Assembly: GCA_019009955.1 (NCBI GenBank)
Contig: CM032228.1
Coordinates: forward strand, 129,171,501 to 129,235,500
DNA length: 64,000 nt
DNA from: Riptortus pedestris
Lineage: Eukaryota > Arthropoda > Insecta > Hemiptera > Alydidae
Direction of reading: 5' to 3'
Shown here: positions 9,594-19,671 of the stretch, in pieces
Position numbering within the stretch: the first letter of the stretch is position 1
How the letters are laid out: each line of letters opens with the position of its first letter
The notes under the pieces: model-generated
Seen by the model: the letters and a program-made list of their open reading frames with translations, nothing else
Database searches by the model: none
Told to the model about the DNA's origin: nothing
Made by a program: the position numbers and the translations under genes

Positions 9594-11787
9594 CTCTAGA
9601 CGAGGGAGCGAGATTCTTTAGCGGGGCTACACGCGACTTAGCCATAACCATTGATGAGGAAATCTCCCCAGACGAAGAAGTGGAATGGAGGTAGACTACC
9701 GCGGCGTATCCAAGCTCTGAAGCGTCACAAAAGGCAATTAGGCGATGTGAAGTCCGAGAGACGTCAAAGTCGGGAAAGTAGCGAGGGAGAGAGATGCGGG
9801 CGACATTTTTCAGTTCATCCTGAAAGAACTCCCAGTCTTGGCTGATGTCGGGAGGTGCGGCGTCATCCCAATCGGCGTGACATAGCCACAGGCGTTGAAT
9901 GAATCTTTTCGCCAAGAAGGTCATGGGTGCTAACCATCCGGGAGGGTCATAAATGCGGGCAACTTTAGACAAAATAAACCTTTTAGTAGCGGGAACCTTT
10001 GCGTGTGCCACTCGATATGAAAAGCGGTCAGAGGTGGCGGACCAAGTTAGTCCAAGGATCTTGACTGTAGGATCCTCAGAAGAATCAAAGTCAAAAGAGT
10101 GCGGGTCAACTTTGCAATGCTCACCGGGCAATCCGGCGAGCAATTCTGGGTGATTGCTAGCCCACTTTCTCAGTTCGAAGCATCCAGAGCCGAGTAGAGA
10201 GATCAGCTGGTCGCGGAGAACTATTGCACTAGACAGCGTGGATGCTCCGGTGATAATGTCATCAACATAAGTATCACGCAGCAGGGCAGGAGCGGCGAGC
10301 GGAAACCTTTTACCCTCATCAGCTGCTAATTGATGCAGGGTGCGGATGGCCAAGAAGGGCGAAGATGCCACTCCATAAGTGACCGTGTGGAGGCGGTACG
10401 ATTTGGTAGGTTCTTCTGGCGAGAAACGCCACACAATCCGTTGGAGATCTTGGTGCTGCAGTGGGACCAGAATCTGTCGGTACATTTGGCGGATATCTGC
10501 TGAGAAGACGAAGCGATGAGATCGAGCCCTTGTGAGAAGCTCCACAATGTCCGTTTGAAGCTTGGGGCCAGTGAGAGAGATATCATTTAAGGATTTGCCA
10601 TTCGAGGATTTCGCAGAGGCGTTGAAAACAACGCGAAATTTAGAAGGAGGGTCCTCCGGGCGGTGAACGGGGTGATGCGGCAAGTAGTACGTTCTATCCA
10701 CGGGGTTTGGATCAGGAGCGGGTGACATGTGACCCAAATCTAGGTATTCGCGCATGAAGGAGCCGTATGCTTCTTGAAGGTGGGGGTCACGGGCCAGGCG
10801 GGATTCCAAACGGCGAAATTGCTGCAATGAGCGGAAGTAAGAATCTCCTAGTTCTTCATTTTCTTTTAATGGGAGCGGAGTGACGTAGCGGCCTGACGGT
10901 TGGCGGGAAACAGTGCGGGTGAACATTTCCTCACATAGAAGTTCCTCTTTTGAATATTTGGGTGCGGCGGAAGTAACAGGTTCTAATTCCCAAAACCTCT
11001 GTAGGTCTTTATTCAGTTGCAAGTTTGATACGGCGGAAAACGTTTTCACAAACGATTGTGAGGCAACTTCGATGGATTCCTCAGGAGGTGAGTCAGATAT
11101 GCAATGTACTGTAACTTGGGCAGGCCTGTCTTCTGAATTGTAAGGCGGATTTTCTCGTTGAGGATTACTCTCAGTGCGGCGACGACGTCTGTGTTTCTTG
11201 CGGATGGTTTTGCCTTCATTATCCTGGACTTCTGGGGCCCAGCTTATGCGGCGTTGAGGAGATGGGTGGCTACACTGCCCTAGAAGACACCAACCCAAAC
11301 TAGTCTTAAAGGCAAGAGGGCCACCTTTAGAGGGATGAATGATAGCGGGCTGAAGGAGATGTGCAACTAAATCGACTCCAAGCAGCATGTCAATGGGAGC
11401 CGGGCAGTCAAACTTAGGATCAGCGAAGGAGAGGCCATGCAGATATTTCCAGGGCCCAATATCAAACGGTTCAGCAGGCATAGTGGAGCAGATGGACTCA
11501 ATAACGAAGAACTGTGCGGTGATCATTTTATCTGGCGACACTGGAAAGGAAACAGCAATGTAGCCAGGGCAGCTAACTCCCACAGGGTCACCCAATCCGT
11601 GAACATCCACTTGGGACGGAATGATGTCAGAGCCTAAGCGGGAAGCGGCGCTCTGAGTGACAAAACTGGCCTGGCTGCAGGAATCAACAAGGGCTCGGAA
11701 GACATGTGCGGAGCGGGAAGAACCTTTGAGAATGATCTGTGCTGTGGGAAGAATAGAAAGCGGGCAATGCTTCGATGAACCAGACAA
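9505..11787 (-). CDS. BEL/Pao pol, protease, reverse transcriptase and start of RNase H
   Basis: The frame is open from the gag stop at 12025 onwards, so its true left limit is 12024, with no ATG. Domains in order are: a retropepsin-like protease (ALVDSCSQASFV near residue 32, with cysteine where many families have glycine), reverse transcriptase (RVVFNASAK, FSADIRQMYRQI, YGVASSPF, and the catalytic YVDD near residue 506), and the start of RNase H (FCDASELGYAAVVYL near residue 690). The last ~35 codons after about 9608 are out of frame relative to the conserved RNase H sequence, which continues in the next frame. Gag and this pol frame share the same reading frame and are separated only by one TGA, which suggests stop-codon readthrough or a single nonsense mutation. 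Confidence 0.92.
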   Translation of the reverse strand: MSGSSKHCPLSILPTAQIILKGSSRSAHVFRALVDSCSQASFVTQSAASRLGSDIIPSQVDVHGLGDPVGVSCPGYIAVSFPVSPDKMITAQFFVIESICSTMPAEPFDIGPWKYLHGLSFADPKFDCPAPIDMLLGVDLVAHLLQPAIIHPSKGGPLAFKTSLGWCLLGQCSHPSPQRRISWAPEVQDNEGKTIRKKHRRRRRTESNPQRENPPYNSEDRPAQVTVHCISDSPPEESIEVASQSFVKTFSAVSNLQLNKDLQRFWELEPVTSAAPKYSKEELLCEEMFTRTVSRQPSGRYVTPLPLKENEELGDSYFRSLQQFRRLESRLARDPHLQEAYGSFMREYLDLGHMSPAPDPNPVDRTYYLPHHPVHRPEDPPSKFRVVFNASAKSSNGKSLNDISLTGPKLQTDIVELLTRARSHRFVFSADIRQMYRQILVPLQHQDLQRIVWRFSPEEPTKSYRLHTVTYGVASSPFLAIRTLHQLAADEGKRFPLAAPALLRDTYVDDIITGASTLSSAIVLRDQLISLLGSGCFELRKWASNHPELLAGLPGEHCKVDPHSFDFDSSEDPTVKILGLTWSATSDRFSYRVAHAKVPATKRFILSKVARIYDPPGWLAPMTFLAKRFIQRLWLCHADWDDAAPPDISQDWEFFQDELKNVARISLPRYFPDFDVSRTSHRLIAFCDASELGYAAVVYLHSTSSSGEISSSMVMAKSRVAPLKNLAPSSRVVCGSPLCPACGQGSKNVFAAFRGHYFLL

Positions 11788-12024
11788 CGAAACAGAAGGG
11801 AGAGACCGGAGTATAACGGGCCTAGATTTGGGCGGAAAATATTCCTTATTTGAAGCGGGAACACCTTGTAAGCGTTGATGAAGCGGAGAATCCTTTAGCG
11901 GTGCAGCAGAAGTAGCATGAAGGTCTACCCGGTAACCCTCAGGAAGACTAGATGATGCGGAAAATACCTTTTGAGAAAGCGAGGGTTGTGCCAGAGAACG
12001 GCCTGAGGGTCCGGGTTGCGGGAG

Positions 12025-13611
12025 TCATTGAGGAGACAAATCCGGGGAATGATGATGGCGGGAAAGCTCAGGATCTTTAGTGCGGCGGGGTTTATGCAAT
12101 TTCCTCTCCGCATAAAAGACAGATGTTTGCTGAGAATCGTTGACAGAAGGGGATGATCGTGAGCTGCTGGAAGTCTTAGATGATGATTCTTGATCATGCC
12201 TGGGAGGTGGGGAGTACCTTGCCGGTGGAGAGGGTGATCTCTTCTGAGCGGCAATAGGATGCCTTTGCCTAGAATAGCGGTGCGGGAACGACGGGGAAGG
12301 TTCCGGACTAGGCGTTGAAGGAGGGGAAGCGAAGCTATCTGAAGAGCGGGTAACCTTTAGATCAACGCCCTCATGGATGAGGGTGTGATGAGAGCGGTGG
12401 CATATCCGACAGCGGCTTGAAGATTTGCAATGTCGAACTCCGTGGTTTCCCAAGCAGTTATAGCACAACTGCAACCTTTTAATAGCGCTGTAGCGCAAGG
12501 CAGCAGACAGCCTCTGGAATTCGGGACACTGATAAATGCTATGGGCTTGGTGGCAATAAAGACATTTGGCGATGGTAGCGAACGCCTTCACAAAACGGTT
12601 GCCGCGGGGCGGAGGGGAGCTTGATGGGTTCGATGCGGTAGACCGGAAGCGGGGAGGAGATGTACCCTTGCGAGGAGTGAGAACAGCTTTACGATTTCTC
12701 TCAGATGTAGATACTTTAGCCGAGGCATTCAACGTTTTGTGTATATAACTCACCAGGTTGGAGAGAGAGGGAAAATCTTCAGGGTGAAGAAAACTGAATT
12801 CCTTTTGAGAGTGGGCATCTAAGCCCCTGAATGCAATAGAAAAAGTGATAAAGTCAGCTAGATCGGGAACATTTAGATTTTCCAGCTGCTGTGCTTGTTC
12901 CGAAAACACTTTAAGAAAACTTTTCAACTGTGAGGGGGAGGCATGTGAAACTGGTTGAAAGTCCAGCATTTCTTTGAGAATTGATGAAGCCAAAGCGGCG
13001 CGGTTATCATATTTTTTCAAAAGAGTAGTCCAAGCCAGATTGTAATTGATATCGAGGTTCTCAAAATGTGCTATGCAGGATAATGCCTCTGAAGATAAAC
13101 AACCTTTTAAATAGGTTAACTTTAATCCTTCTGAAATATTTGGATTATCATGGATTAGCGGTATGTATGTTGCCTTAAATGCCTGAAACTCCGCTAAATT
13201 GCCGCTAAAATGCGGAAGAGGAACATGAGGTAGGTGGAAAGCATTTAAATTTACGCGGGCATTTGAAGAGCAGGGGGGAGGGGATGAGACAGCTGTCTCG
13301 CCTATGGCGGCTACAAGTAACGCATATGAAGTTTTGATATCCACAATCTTGGCGGTCAACTCGCTGGGCAGCGTATCCCCCTTTTCTATGTATTCCTCTA
13401 TTAAACCCAGATGAAAGTTATCAGCTTGCTTTACAATTGTTTCTAATCGGGCTGATAATGCGGCAGCAAGTTGATTATCTTTCACCTCTATAGCGTTTCT
13501 ACATTGATCACTAAGCAGACTAAATTGCTCTAACAATGAACCGAGATAAACTTTATTTATTGACCCTTTTGGGCTTGTAGCGGTTCTTGAGTGTTTGGTT
13601 TTTGGACCCAT
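12025..13611 (-). CDS. gag: BEL/Pao gag
   Basis: This 528-codon ORF starts with ATG 193 bp after the 5' LTR. An N-terminal helical region is followed from about residue 125 by the DUF1759-like capsid domain found in BEL/Pao gag proteins (LPHVPLPHFSGNLAEFQ, then LTYLKGCLSSEAL). Three cysteine-histidine knuckles lie at about residues 348-413: CLYCHQAHSIYQC, CYNCLGNHGVRHC and CRICHRSHHTLIH. The tail is Ser/Pro/Arg-rich. The protein would form the particle and bind RNA. It ends in TGA at 12025-12027 in the context CAA-TGA-CTC, directly in frame with pol. Confidence 0.9.
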   Translation of the reverse strand: MGPKTKHSRTATSPKGSINKVYLGSLLEQFSLLSDQCRNAIEVKDNQLAAALSARLETIVKQADNFHLGLIEEYIEKGDTLPSELTAKIVDIKTSYALLVAAIGETAVSSPPPCSSNARVNLNAFHLPHVPLPHFSGNLAEFQAFKATYIPLIHDNPNISEGLKLTYLKGCLSSEALSCIAHFENLDINYNLAWTTLLKKYDNRAALASSILKEMLDFQPVSHASPSQLKSFLKVFSEQAQQLENLNVPDLADFITFSIAFRGLDAHSQKEFSFLHPEDFPSLSNLVSYIHKTLNASAKVSTSERNRKAVLTPRKGTSPPRFRSTASNPSSSPPPRGNRFVKAFATIAKCLYCHQAHSIYQCPEFQRLSAALRYSAIKRLQLCYNCLGNHGVRHCKSSSRCRICHRSHHTLIHEGVDLKVTRSSDSFASPPSTPSPEPSPSFPHRYSRQRHPIAAQKRSPSPPARYSPPPRHDQESSSKTSSSSRSSPSVNDSQQTSVFYAERKLHKPRRTKDPELSRHHHSPDLSPQ

Positions 13612-13780
13612 ATTGAAGATGAACCTTTATACAAAATATAAGAAATAAAGAACTGAAATGTGCACTTATAATTAACTTAGAACTCAAATAGTTGGTTTTG
13701 CGGTGAACTTTTATAATTCAATTAATCTTGTAATAATACTTAATAAACTTTTTCGGATACACTTCCGGTTAATGAACACT

Positions 13781-13800
13781 TCCCGGGTTACTCGGCACCA
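13781..13800 (-). promoter_or_regulatory. tRNA primer-binding site
   Basis: On the minus strand, three bases after the 5' LTR end, the sequence TGGTGCCGAG begins. It is complementary to a tRNA ending CTCGGCACCA. The 9-nt match TCGGCACCA is shared with tRNA-Phe 3' ends, but the next bases do not fit a standard acceptor stem, so the primer tRNA is not settled. Confidence 0.6.
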
Positions 13801-13803
13801 AAA

Positions 13804-14786
13804 TGTAGGGGCGTGCGGTAAGCTTTGGATGTAATAGAAAATGTCGGCACCAAATTGTAATGGCAGAAATCTTGTGTTAAAGGCAAGAAAGAGTTGGGAG
13901 AGAATTTAGACTGAACCATTTGTTATTTGTCATGGAGAGATGAGGAAAAAGATAAATAAAAAAGACAAAACAACTATGTGAGTTCTCGTAAGAATTAGGT
14001 ATATTGAATAGTTAAAATTATCTCTATAACAAAACATGAAATGTAAGCATTAAACAAACTTTAAGAACTAATATGTTAAGAATAAGGGAAATTGAATAGC
14101 TAAAGATATATCTATAACAAGACATGAAATGTAAGCATTAAACAAACTTTAAGAACTAATATGTTAAGAATAAGGGAAATTGAATAGCTAAAGATATATC
14201 TATAACAAGACATGAAATGTAAGCATTAAACAAACTTTAAGAACTAATATGTTAAGAATTAGGGAAATTGAATAGATAAATATATCTCTATAACAGGACA
14301 TGAAATGTAAGCATTAAACAAACGTTAAGAACTAATATGTTAAGAATTAGGGAAATTGAATAGTTAAAGATACCTCTATAACAAAACATGAATCTTAGGC
14401 AGTAAACAACCATTATGTACTAAGATGGCGGCCATAAATATACACTCTAAATTAACAGTTGGTCTTATAATATATATGAGTACTCATGAGATACTTGCGC
14501 ATATAATGCTAGCATTATTAGGTAGTTAAAAGCGGGATTCCTGCACTTCCTAGAGGCGATGCAGTCTGGTAGCGGTGATAAAACTGGATGAGCACGTGGC
14601 CAAGAAGGAGAAAGGCGGGAGCAGCAAAACCTGTTGATTCTAGGAGAGGTGATCATAGACTGGCTTGTCCCTGCAACGGCTGCCTAGAGGAGAAGTATGC
14701 CACAGCCTTCGCGATATGCATGTGTGTTGGCGGAACTGTGAACCTCGCGAGCGCGGGAGATTTGAATTCAAACTGACGACTGAACA
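13804..14786 (-). repeat. BEL/Pao 5' LTR (983 bp)
   Basis: This is the same LTR as at 6866 but with five 88-bp units (about 14003-14420). Units 4 and 5 are more diverged (AATAGATAAATATATCTC; AATCTTAGGCAGTAAAC). The other LTR lacks these two and ends its array with a unit identical to units 2-3. The YY1-type AAGATGGCGGC lies at 14422-14432. Confidence 0.92.
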
Positions 14787-15680
14787 GTGTGTGTGTGTAT
14801 AGTTCTATTGTAAAAATTGTGTAAATACATGTTGTTATTTCTCTCCAAATTATAAAAGAAAAGATGAATTTATTATCAGGCTAATATAATATTATTTTAT
14901 GTGATATAACGTACAAAGCTAAATAATTAGTTAAAACATTATTATATTACAGAAATAATAACAGATTTTTCAAATTCAAACTTAGAAAAAGTTATTAAAA
15001 GGACAAGAAACAAAATTACTGTCAAATAGGCACTGACATAAATGTCAGGAGTTTTAAACACACTTAGTAAATAATGAATGTAAAGTTAGCTCACAACAAA
15101 CCCAATCCCTATATGTTCATAAACGAGAATAAGAGATTTTGTGATTTCAAAAAGAAATACTCTTAAGAATCAAAGGAAAGAGAAAAGAGAATATTATTAC
15201 AAAATTGCACCTTCAAGTTTAATCAGGGAACAAGAAACTAATATTTCAAATATTGGCAGTATTTTGTTTGGAATTACACAGATAATTTTCACTAAGTGCT
15301 GGTTTAATTCAATGAAATATATATCTTCTCAGTCAATATATAGACAATAGGTGAGTGAAAATTCATTAAAATCTGATAGTAATGCCAAAGAAAAATTTCT
15401 ATTTAAATAGATTACAAGGATGAGATACTATTAAACATAGTTGATATATTGAAAAGGCTTATACCTAACAAAAGCACAAATATAAATCACTAATAGTACA
15501 TATATTCAGTGTTTACTTTATTTAGACAAGACTAACCAAAATGGTAATATTTATCTAATGCTAATCATTTAATGAAAGACAGCTTAAGGATACACTAGAA
15601 AAGAAACTAACTCCTTGTTCCTGAAGAAATTTGGTATAGTTAGCATAAAACATACTTAAAGTGACATAACAGAAGTTAAC
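14787..15680. other. No gene recognised
   Basis: AT-rich sequence follows the BEL/Pao target site. A 69-codon plus-strand frame (15141-15350) has low-complexity composition and no recognisable motif. I see no repeat or RNA gene here. Confidence 0.5.
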
Positions 15681-15683
15681 TTA

Positions 15684-16518
15684 GGCTTTGTTTACACTAT
15701 GTAGCAGAGCTGTATAGCAGAGCTATATGTAGCACAGCTATATAGCACTGCTACAAGTTCAAAAAGTGACACTGGAGATTTGCTATATAGCCCGGCTATA
15801 TCTTATACATACCTTGGATGTCGCATGTTGTTTACTGTTTTCGACTCAGTTTGTGGTCAGAGTACTTTGACACTTACCTTAATGGAGTCTTCTAACGTCT
15901 GAATGATTGCATCACAAACTATGGGAATGAACAATGAGATAGTTGACTTTGATACTTTGAACAGGTAACTTAAACTCTGATAAGAGTCCCCAGATGCAAG
16001 AAATCGTAAAGTTATTGCTAATTTTTCACGGGGAGGAATTGCATCTCTGAAAGACGTATCTTGTTTTGCAATTTTGTGTCCAATTGCAATAAGCAAATGT
16101 TCGAAATCACCACTTGTCATACGGAGAAAGTTTTTAAAACTTCCATCACAACGAACTTCATAACTCAAGTTGTCTATATCATCCTCGTTAAGGTCATTCA
16201 AAAGGTCACTACCACTGTATCGTTTCCTAGCCTGAAGTGAGGGCTTGATCCAATATCTTCTTTCTCTTTTTTGTGTTGAAAATATCACAGTAGCTGCGGC
16301 TAAAGCAGCGGCTGCTGCAAGAACTACCTTCTTCTTCGGCATCTGGCTAGGAACTGAACAGCTGTATACTGTATAGCTCTGCTACACGAAATTAGCATCA
16401 AAAATTTACTTATAGCAGAGCTAATGTAGCTGACGGAGCTATATAGCTTATTTTTTTATATAGCTATGCTATATAACAGAGCTATATAGCTCTCCAGCTA
16501 TATAGTGTAAACCTAGCC
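15684..16518 (-). mobile_element. PIF/Harbinger element, internally deleted
   Basis: The element is bounded by terminal inverted repeats GGCTTTGTTTACACTAT (15684-15700) and its imperfect complement ATAGTGTAAACCTAGCC (16502-16518), with a 3-bp TTA target duplication (15681-15683, 16519-16521). TIRs beginning GG and a TTA/TAA duplication are diagnostic of PIF/Harbinger. Inside each end are several copies of a TATAGCAGAGCTATATAGC-like word, probable transposase-binding sites. At 835 bp it is far shorter than an autonomous element and keeps only the first part of the nuclease gene. Confidence 0.9.
15857..16342 (-). pseudogene. PIF/Harbinger transposase (HARBI1-like), first exon only
   Basis: The frame has 161 codons starting with ATG. 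A basic and alanine-rich N-terminus is followed by the typical Harbinger N-terminal region: YEVRCDGSFKNFLRMTSGDF, REKLAITLRFLASGDSYQSL, and VSKSTISLFIPIVCDAI (a helix-turn-helix-like segment). The DDE catalytic core is missing. At 15877 the coding sequence meets a perfect splice donor (AAG then GTAAGT), so the last residues of the open frame are intron and the real exon is 15878-16342. No second exon lies inside the element, so the deletion removed everything after the donor. Confidence 0.85.
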
Positions 16519-16689
16519 TTACTTATTAAACGGATTATCCAAAATACTCCCATATTTGGAAGTTGATCAATGTAAAGTAACATGGCTGCCGGGCAGCTGT
16601 ATTGGCGGGAATAAAATATCGTTACGTCATCAATTCACATGTACGTCATATACTTAATACTTGTTTCTAGTTTGCACAAAACTCTTACC

Positions 16690-16958
16690 TTCCTTACTTT
16701 GTGAGATTTATGCAAATATGTTCTGTTCATCCGCCCTCCCCCTCTTCTTTAGTTCTTGGACTACTATAATTTGAGTTATTAAAATATAAATAATTGTTAC
16801 AATTCAGAAGCCGTTTCAGTTGGGAATTTATTTTAATTAACTGAAAGATTTCTCATTATCTAATCACGGTGGTATTGTGTTACCAGTATGCAGATTTCTC
16901 TATTGTAAAACTTCACGTGGGAAATCTGCTTAGTTTACGCAGCCCCTGCGTGACGGAC
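16690..16958 (-). mobile_element. HINE-like repeat, 5' portion with internal deletion
   Basis: Read on the minus strand, it starts with GTCCGTCACGCAGGGGCTGC at 16958 and continues with the A-type 5' end. From about 16800 it switches to the segment that in other copies contains the G-run and CATATTTGCATAAATCTCAC. The 3' half is absent here and resumes in the neighbouring copy. Confidence 0.6.
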
Positions 16959-17076
16959 TTTTTTATAATTTTACTGCCCTTACAAGTCAGAAATTTCTTT
17001 TCTCCAAAATTTTGTCATTCCGACTTTGTCAACTCTCCCATTTGAATTAAGCCACCCACTAACTTGGGAAACAGTT

Positions 17077-17200
17077 TTTTAGCAGATTTCCCTTAAGGGA
17101 AATCAGCTATTGAGGTTGTACTCATGACGGAATTTTCGATTTTTTTCTTCAAATGTCTATCGATCCTACCTAGATGACGAAAATGAGGTCCGTTCAAAAC

Positions 17201-17267
<67 letters not shown>

Positions 17268-17825
17268 CTCTTACCGCTCTAGCGGTCACAATTTTTGTGT
17301 AATCGTTACCAAACTCGATATTTAGTCGTTTTATGTAAAAAGAAAGATCAAGTTCGTTAACGGCTGAAATCAGCAGGGGGAGGGGGGGGGGTTTAGAGGG
17401 GGAGAATTTTGAAAATTCGAAATATCTCCGTTACTATAAGTCGGATTGAAAAAGTGTATAGAATCAATCTTATTGAAAATTAAATACACTATAAATGATG
17501 TTATATAAATTTATTCTCTATCTTGAATATTAACCGAGATATTTACATTTTTCAGCCTTCATTAAACCCCCACTTCTACTAGTGTTGCATAAATAATGCT
17601 CTGTTATATAATAAAAGATATTAATTGAAGCCTAAATACCAAATATTGTTTTCATTGAACTTTTACTTTGTGAGATATATGCAAATACGTTCTGTTGACC
17701 CCCCCCCCCTTCTTTTGTTTTTGGATTACTAAAATTTGAGTGATTGAGATAAAACTGATTCTGATTCATTACAAATTACACCACTAGCTTTAGTAAATTG
17801 TTTTCAATAAAATTAATATGTTATA
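17077..17825 (-). mobile_element. HINE-like repeat, long (B) subtype, 5'-truncated
   Basis: On the plus strand it opens with the family 3' end (AGCAGATTTCCCTTAAGGGA) and runs through a long TA microsatellite (17207-17264) and the B-specific segment with a C10 run (17700). It breaks off after TTAATATGTTATAT, before the 5' end. Confidence 0.7.
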
Positions 17826-17969
17826 TCAATCATATACTTAATACTTGTTTCTAGTTTGCACAAAACTCTGAAGGTAAGGTAAGGTTAAAAACGACAGGTT
17901 AGAAGAAGCTTCCGTCTGAGCCGAGAAATGACGAAGATGGCCGACGTAATCCGAACTATACTCGACCAC

Positions 17970-18248
17970 AGACTTCATAAAAATGCAAATATCTCGGTTA
18001 ATATTCAAGATAGAGAATAAATGTATATAACAATATTTATAGTAAATTTAATTTGCAATACGATTGGTTCTATACAATTTTTCGATCCGATGCATAATAA
18101 CGGAGATATTTTGAATTTTCGAAAATCCCCCCTCCCTCTGGTCCGATTTCAGCCATTAACGAACTTGATCTGTCTTTTTACATAAAACGGTTAAATATCG
18201 AGTTTCGTAACGATCAAACAAAAATTGCGACCGCTAGAGCGTTAACAG

Positions 18249-18316
<68 letters not shown>

Positions 18317-18437
18317 GAACGGACCTCATTTTCGTCATCTCCTGGGTAGGATCGATGGACATTTGAAGAAAATTTTCGAAAATCGCGTCATGAGTACGAC
18401 CTCAATAGCTGATTTCCCTTAAGGGAAATCTGCTAAA
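17970..18437 (+). mobile_element. HINE-like repeat, 5'-truncated
   Basis: It begins in the conserved block ATAAAAATGCAAATATCTCGG and proceeds through a long TA microsatellite (18253-18310) to the 3' stem-loop and TGCTAAAA. Its 5' side (17870-17969, GC-richer) does not match the 5' end of other copies and may belong to another repeat. Confidence 0.7.
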
Positions 18438-18723
18438 AAGGTATGCATATGTAGCTTCAGTTGCTATGAAAGAAATAAAAATTATTATGGCAGCATTGTC
18501 TAACTTCTATAGAACATTCATTTGAATTTTGGTTAACGTGTCCAATGAAAATGGTTAACTTTTCAAATAAACTCTGTAATTTCTAAAGTCATTTAAATCT
18601 TTTGGCTCCTAGGCCTCATCTGATTCTGAGAGGATGGTGTCACTGTCATATGATGGCAGTCTACCACAAAATGATCTAGCACAGCCTTGGCAACTTAGCT
18701 TAGGAAAAAGAAATAGTAATTAA

Positions 18724-19671
18724 GTCCGTCACGCAAAGGGGTGCGTAAACTAAGCAGATTTCCCTCGTGAAGTTTAGTAATAGATACATCTACATACTGC
18801 TAACACAACAACACCATGAATAAATACAAACGGAAATAAGAAATGTTTCATCCAATTTCAATAACCTGCCGACAGGAAGCGTTAGGTTAGAAATTTAAAC
18901 AAACGGGTCGGGCAGCCTCACACCGAAAAGAAAAACAATTACTGAAATATATCAGAATATAACTCATTAATTTTATTGAGAACTATTTACTGTATCTAGT
19001 ACTGTAATTAATAATGAGTCAGAATAATTGTTGTCTCAATCAATAAAATTTTAGTAGTCCAAAACTTTAAGACGGGGGGGGGGGCGTCACCAGGGTATAT
19101 TTGCATGTATCTCGTATAATAAAGGTCTCTTGAATACAATATTTGGTATTTCAACTTCCAATAATGTGATTTATTATGTAGCAGAGTATTGTTTACGTAA
19201 CATGAATAGAAGTGGCGGTTTGCTGAAAACTGAAAAATGCATATACCTCGGTTAATATTCAAGATAGAGAATAAACGTATATAACAATATTTATAGTAAA
19301 TTTAATTTGCAATAAGATTGGTTATATACAATTTTTCGATCCGATGCATAATAACGGAGATATTTGGAATTTTCGAAAATCCCCCCTCTAAACCCCCCCT
19401 CCCACTGGTCCGATTTCAGCCATTAACGAACTTGATCTGTCTTTTTACATAAAACGGTTAAATATCGAGTTTCGTAACGATCAAACAAAAATTGCGACCG
19501 CTAGAGCGTTAACAGACAAATAAATAAATATATGTATATATATAATTTTGAACGGACCTCATTTTCGTCATCTCCTGGGTAGGATCGATGGACATTTGAA
19601 GAAATTTTTCGAAAATCGCGTAATGAGTACGACCTCAATAGCTGATTTCCCTTGAGGGAAATCTGCTAAAA
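18724..19671 (+). mobile_element. HINE-like repeat, long (B) subtype, full length
   Basis: This is a complete 948-bp copy from GTCCGTCACGCAAAGGGGTG to the stem-loop (here CTTGAGGG) and CTGCTAAAA. A G10 run lies at 19075 and the microsatellite is short (19523-19544). It serves as a good reference for the B subtype. A minus-strand open frame at 19008-19262 is a by-product. Confidence 0.75.

Larger units (their letters stand above)
6866..14786 (-). mobile_element. Complete BEL/Pao LTR retrotransposon
   Basis: The 7.92-kb element is transcribed right to left. Both LTRs start TG and end CA, and the element is flanked by the 5-bp repeat GTGTG (6861-6865 and 14787-14791), although the GT-rich site weakens the duplication slightly. 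In transcript order it holds the 5' LTR (14786-13804), primer-binding site (13800-13781), gag, protease-RT-RNase H, integrase, polypurine tract (about 7683-7673) and 3' LTR. The order PR-RT-RNase H-integrase and the integrase C-terminal domain are those of BEL/Pao. It is GC-richer than its surroundings. The LTRs are nearly identical where they align, so insertion was recent. A frameshift inside RNase H suggests this copy is no longer autonomous. Confidence 0.93.
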
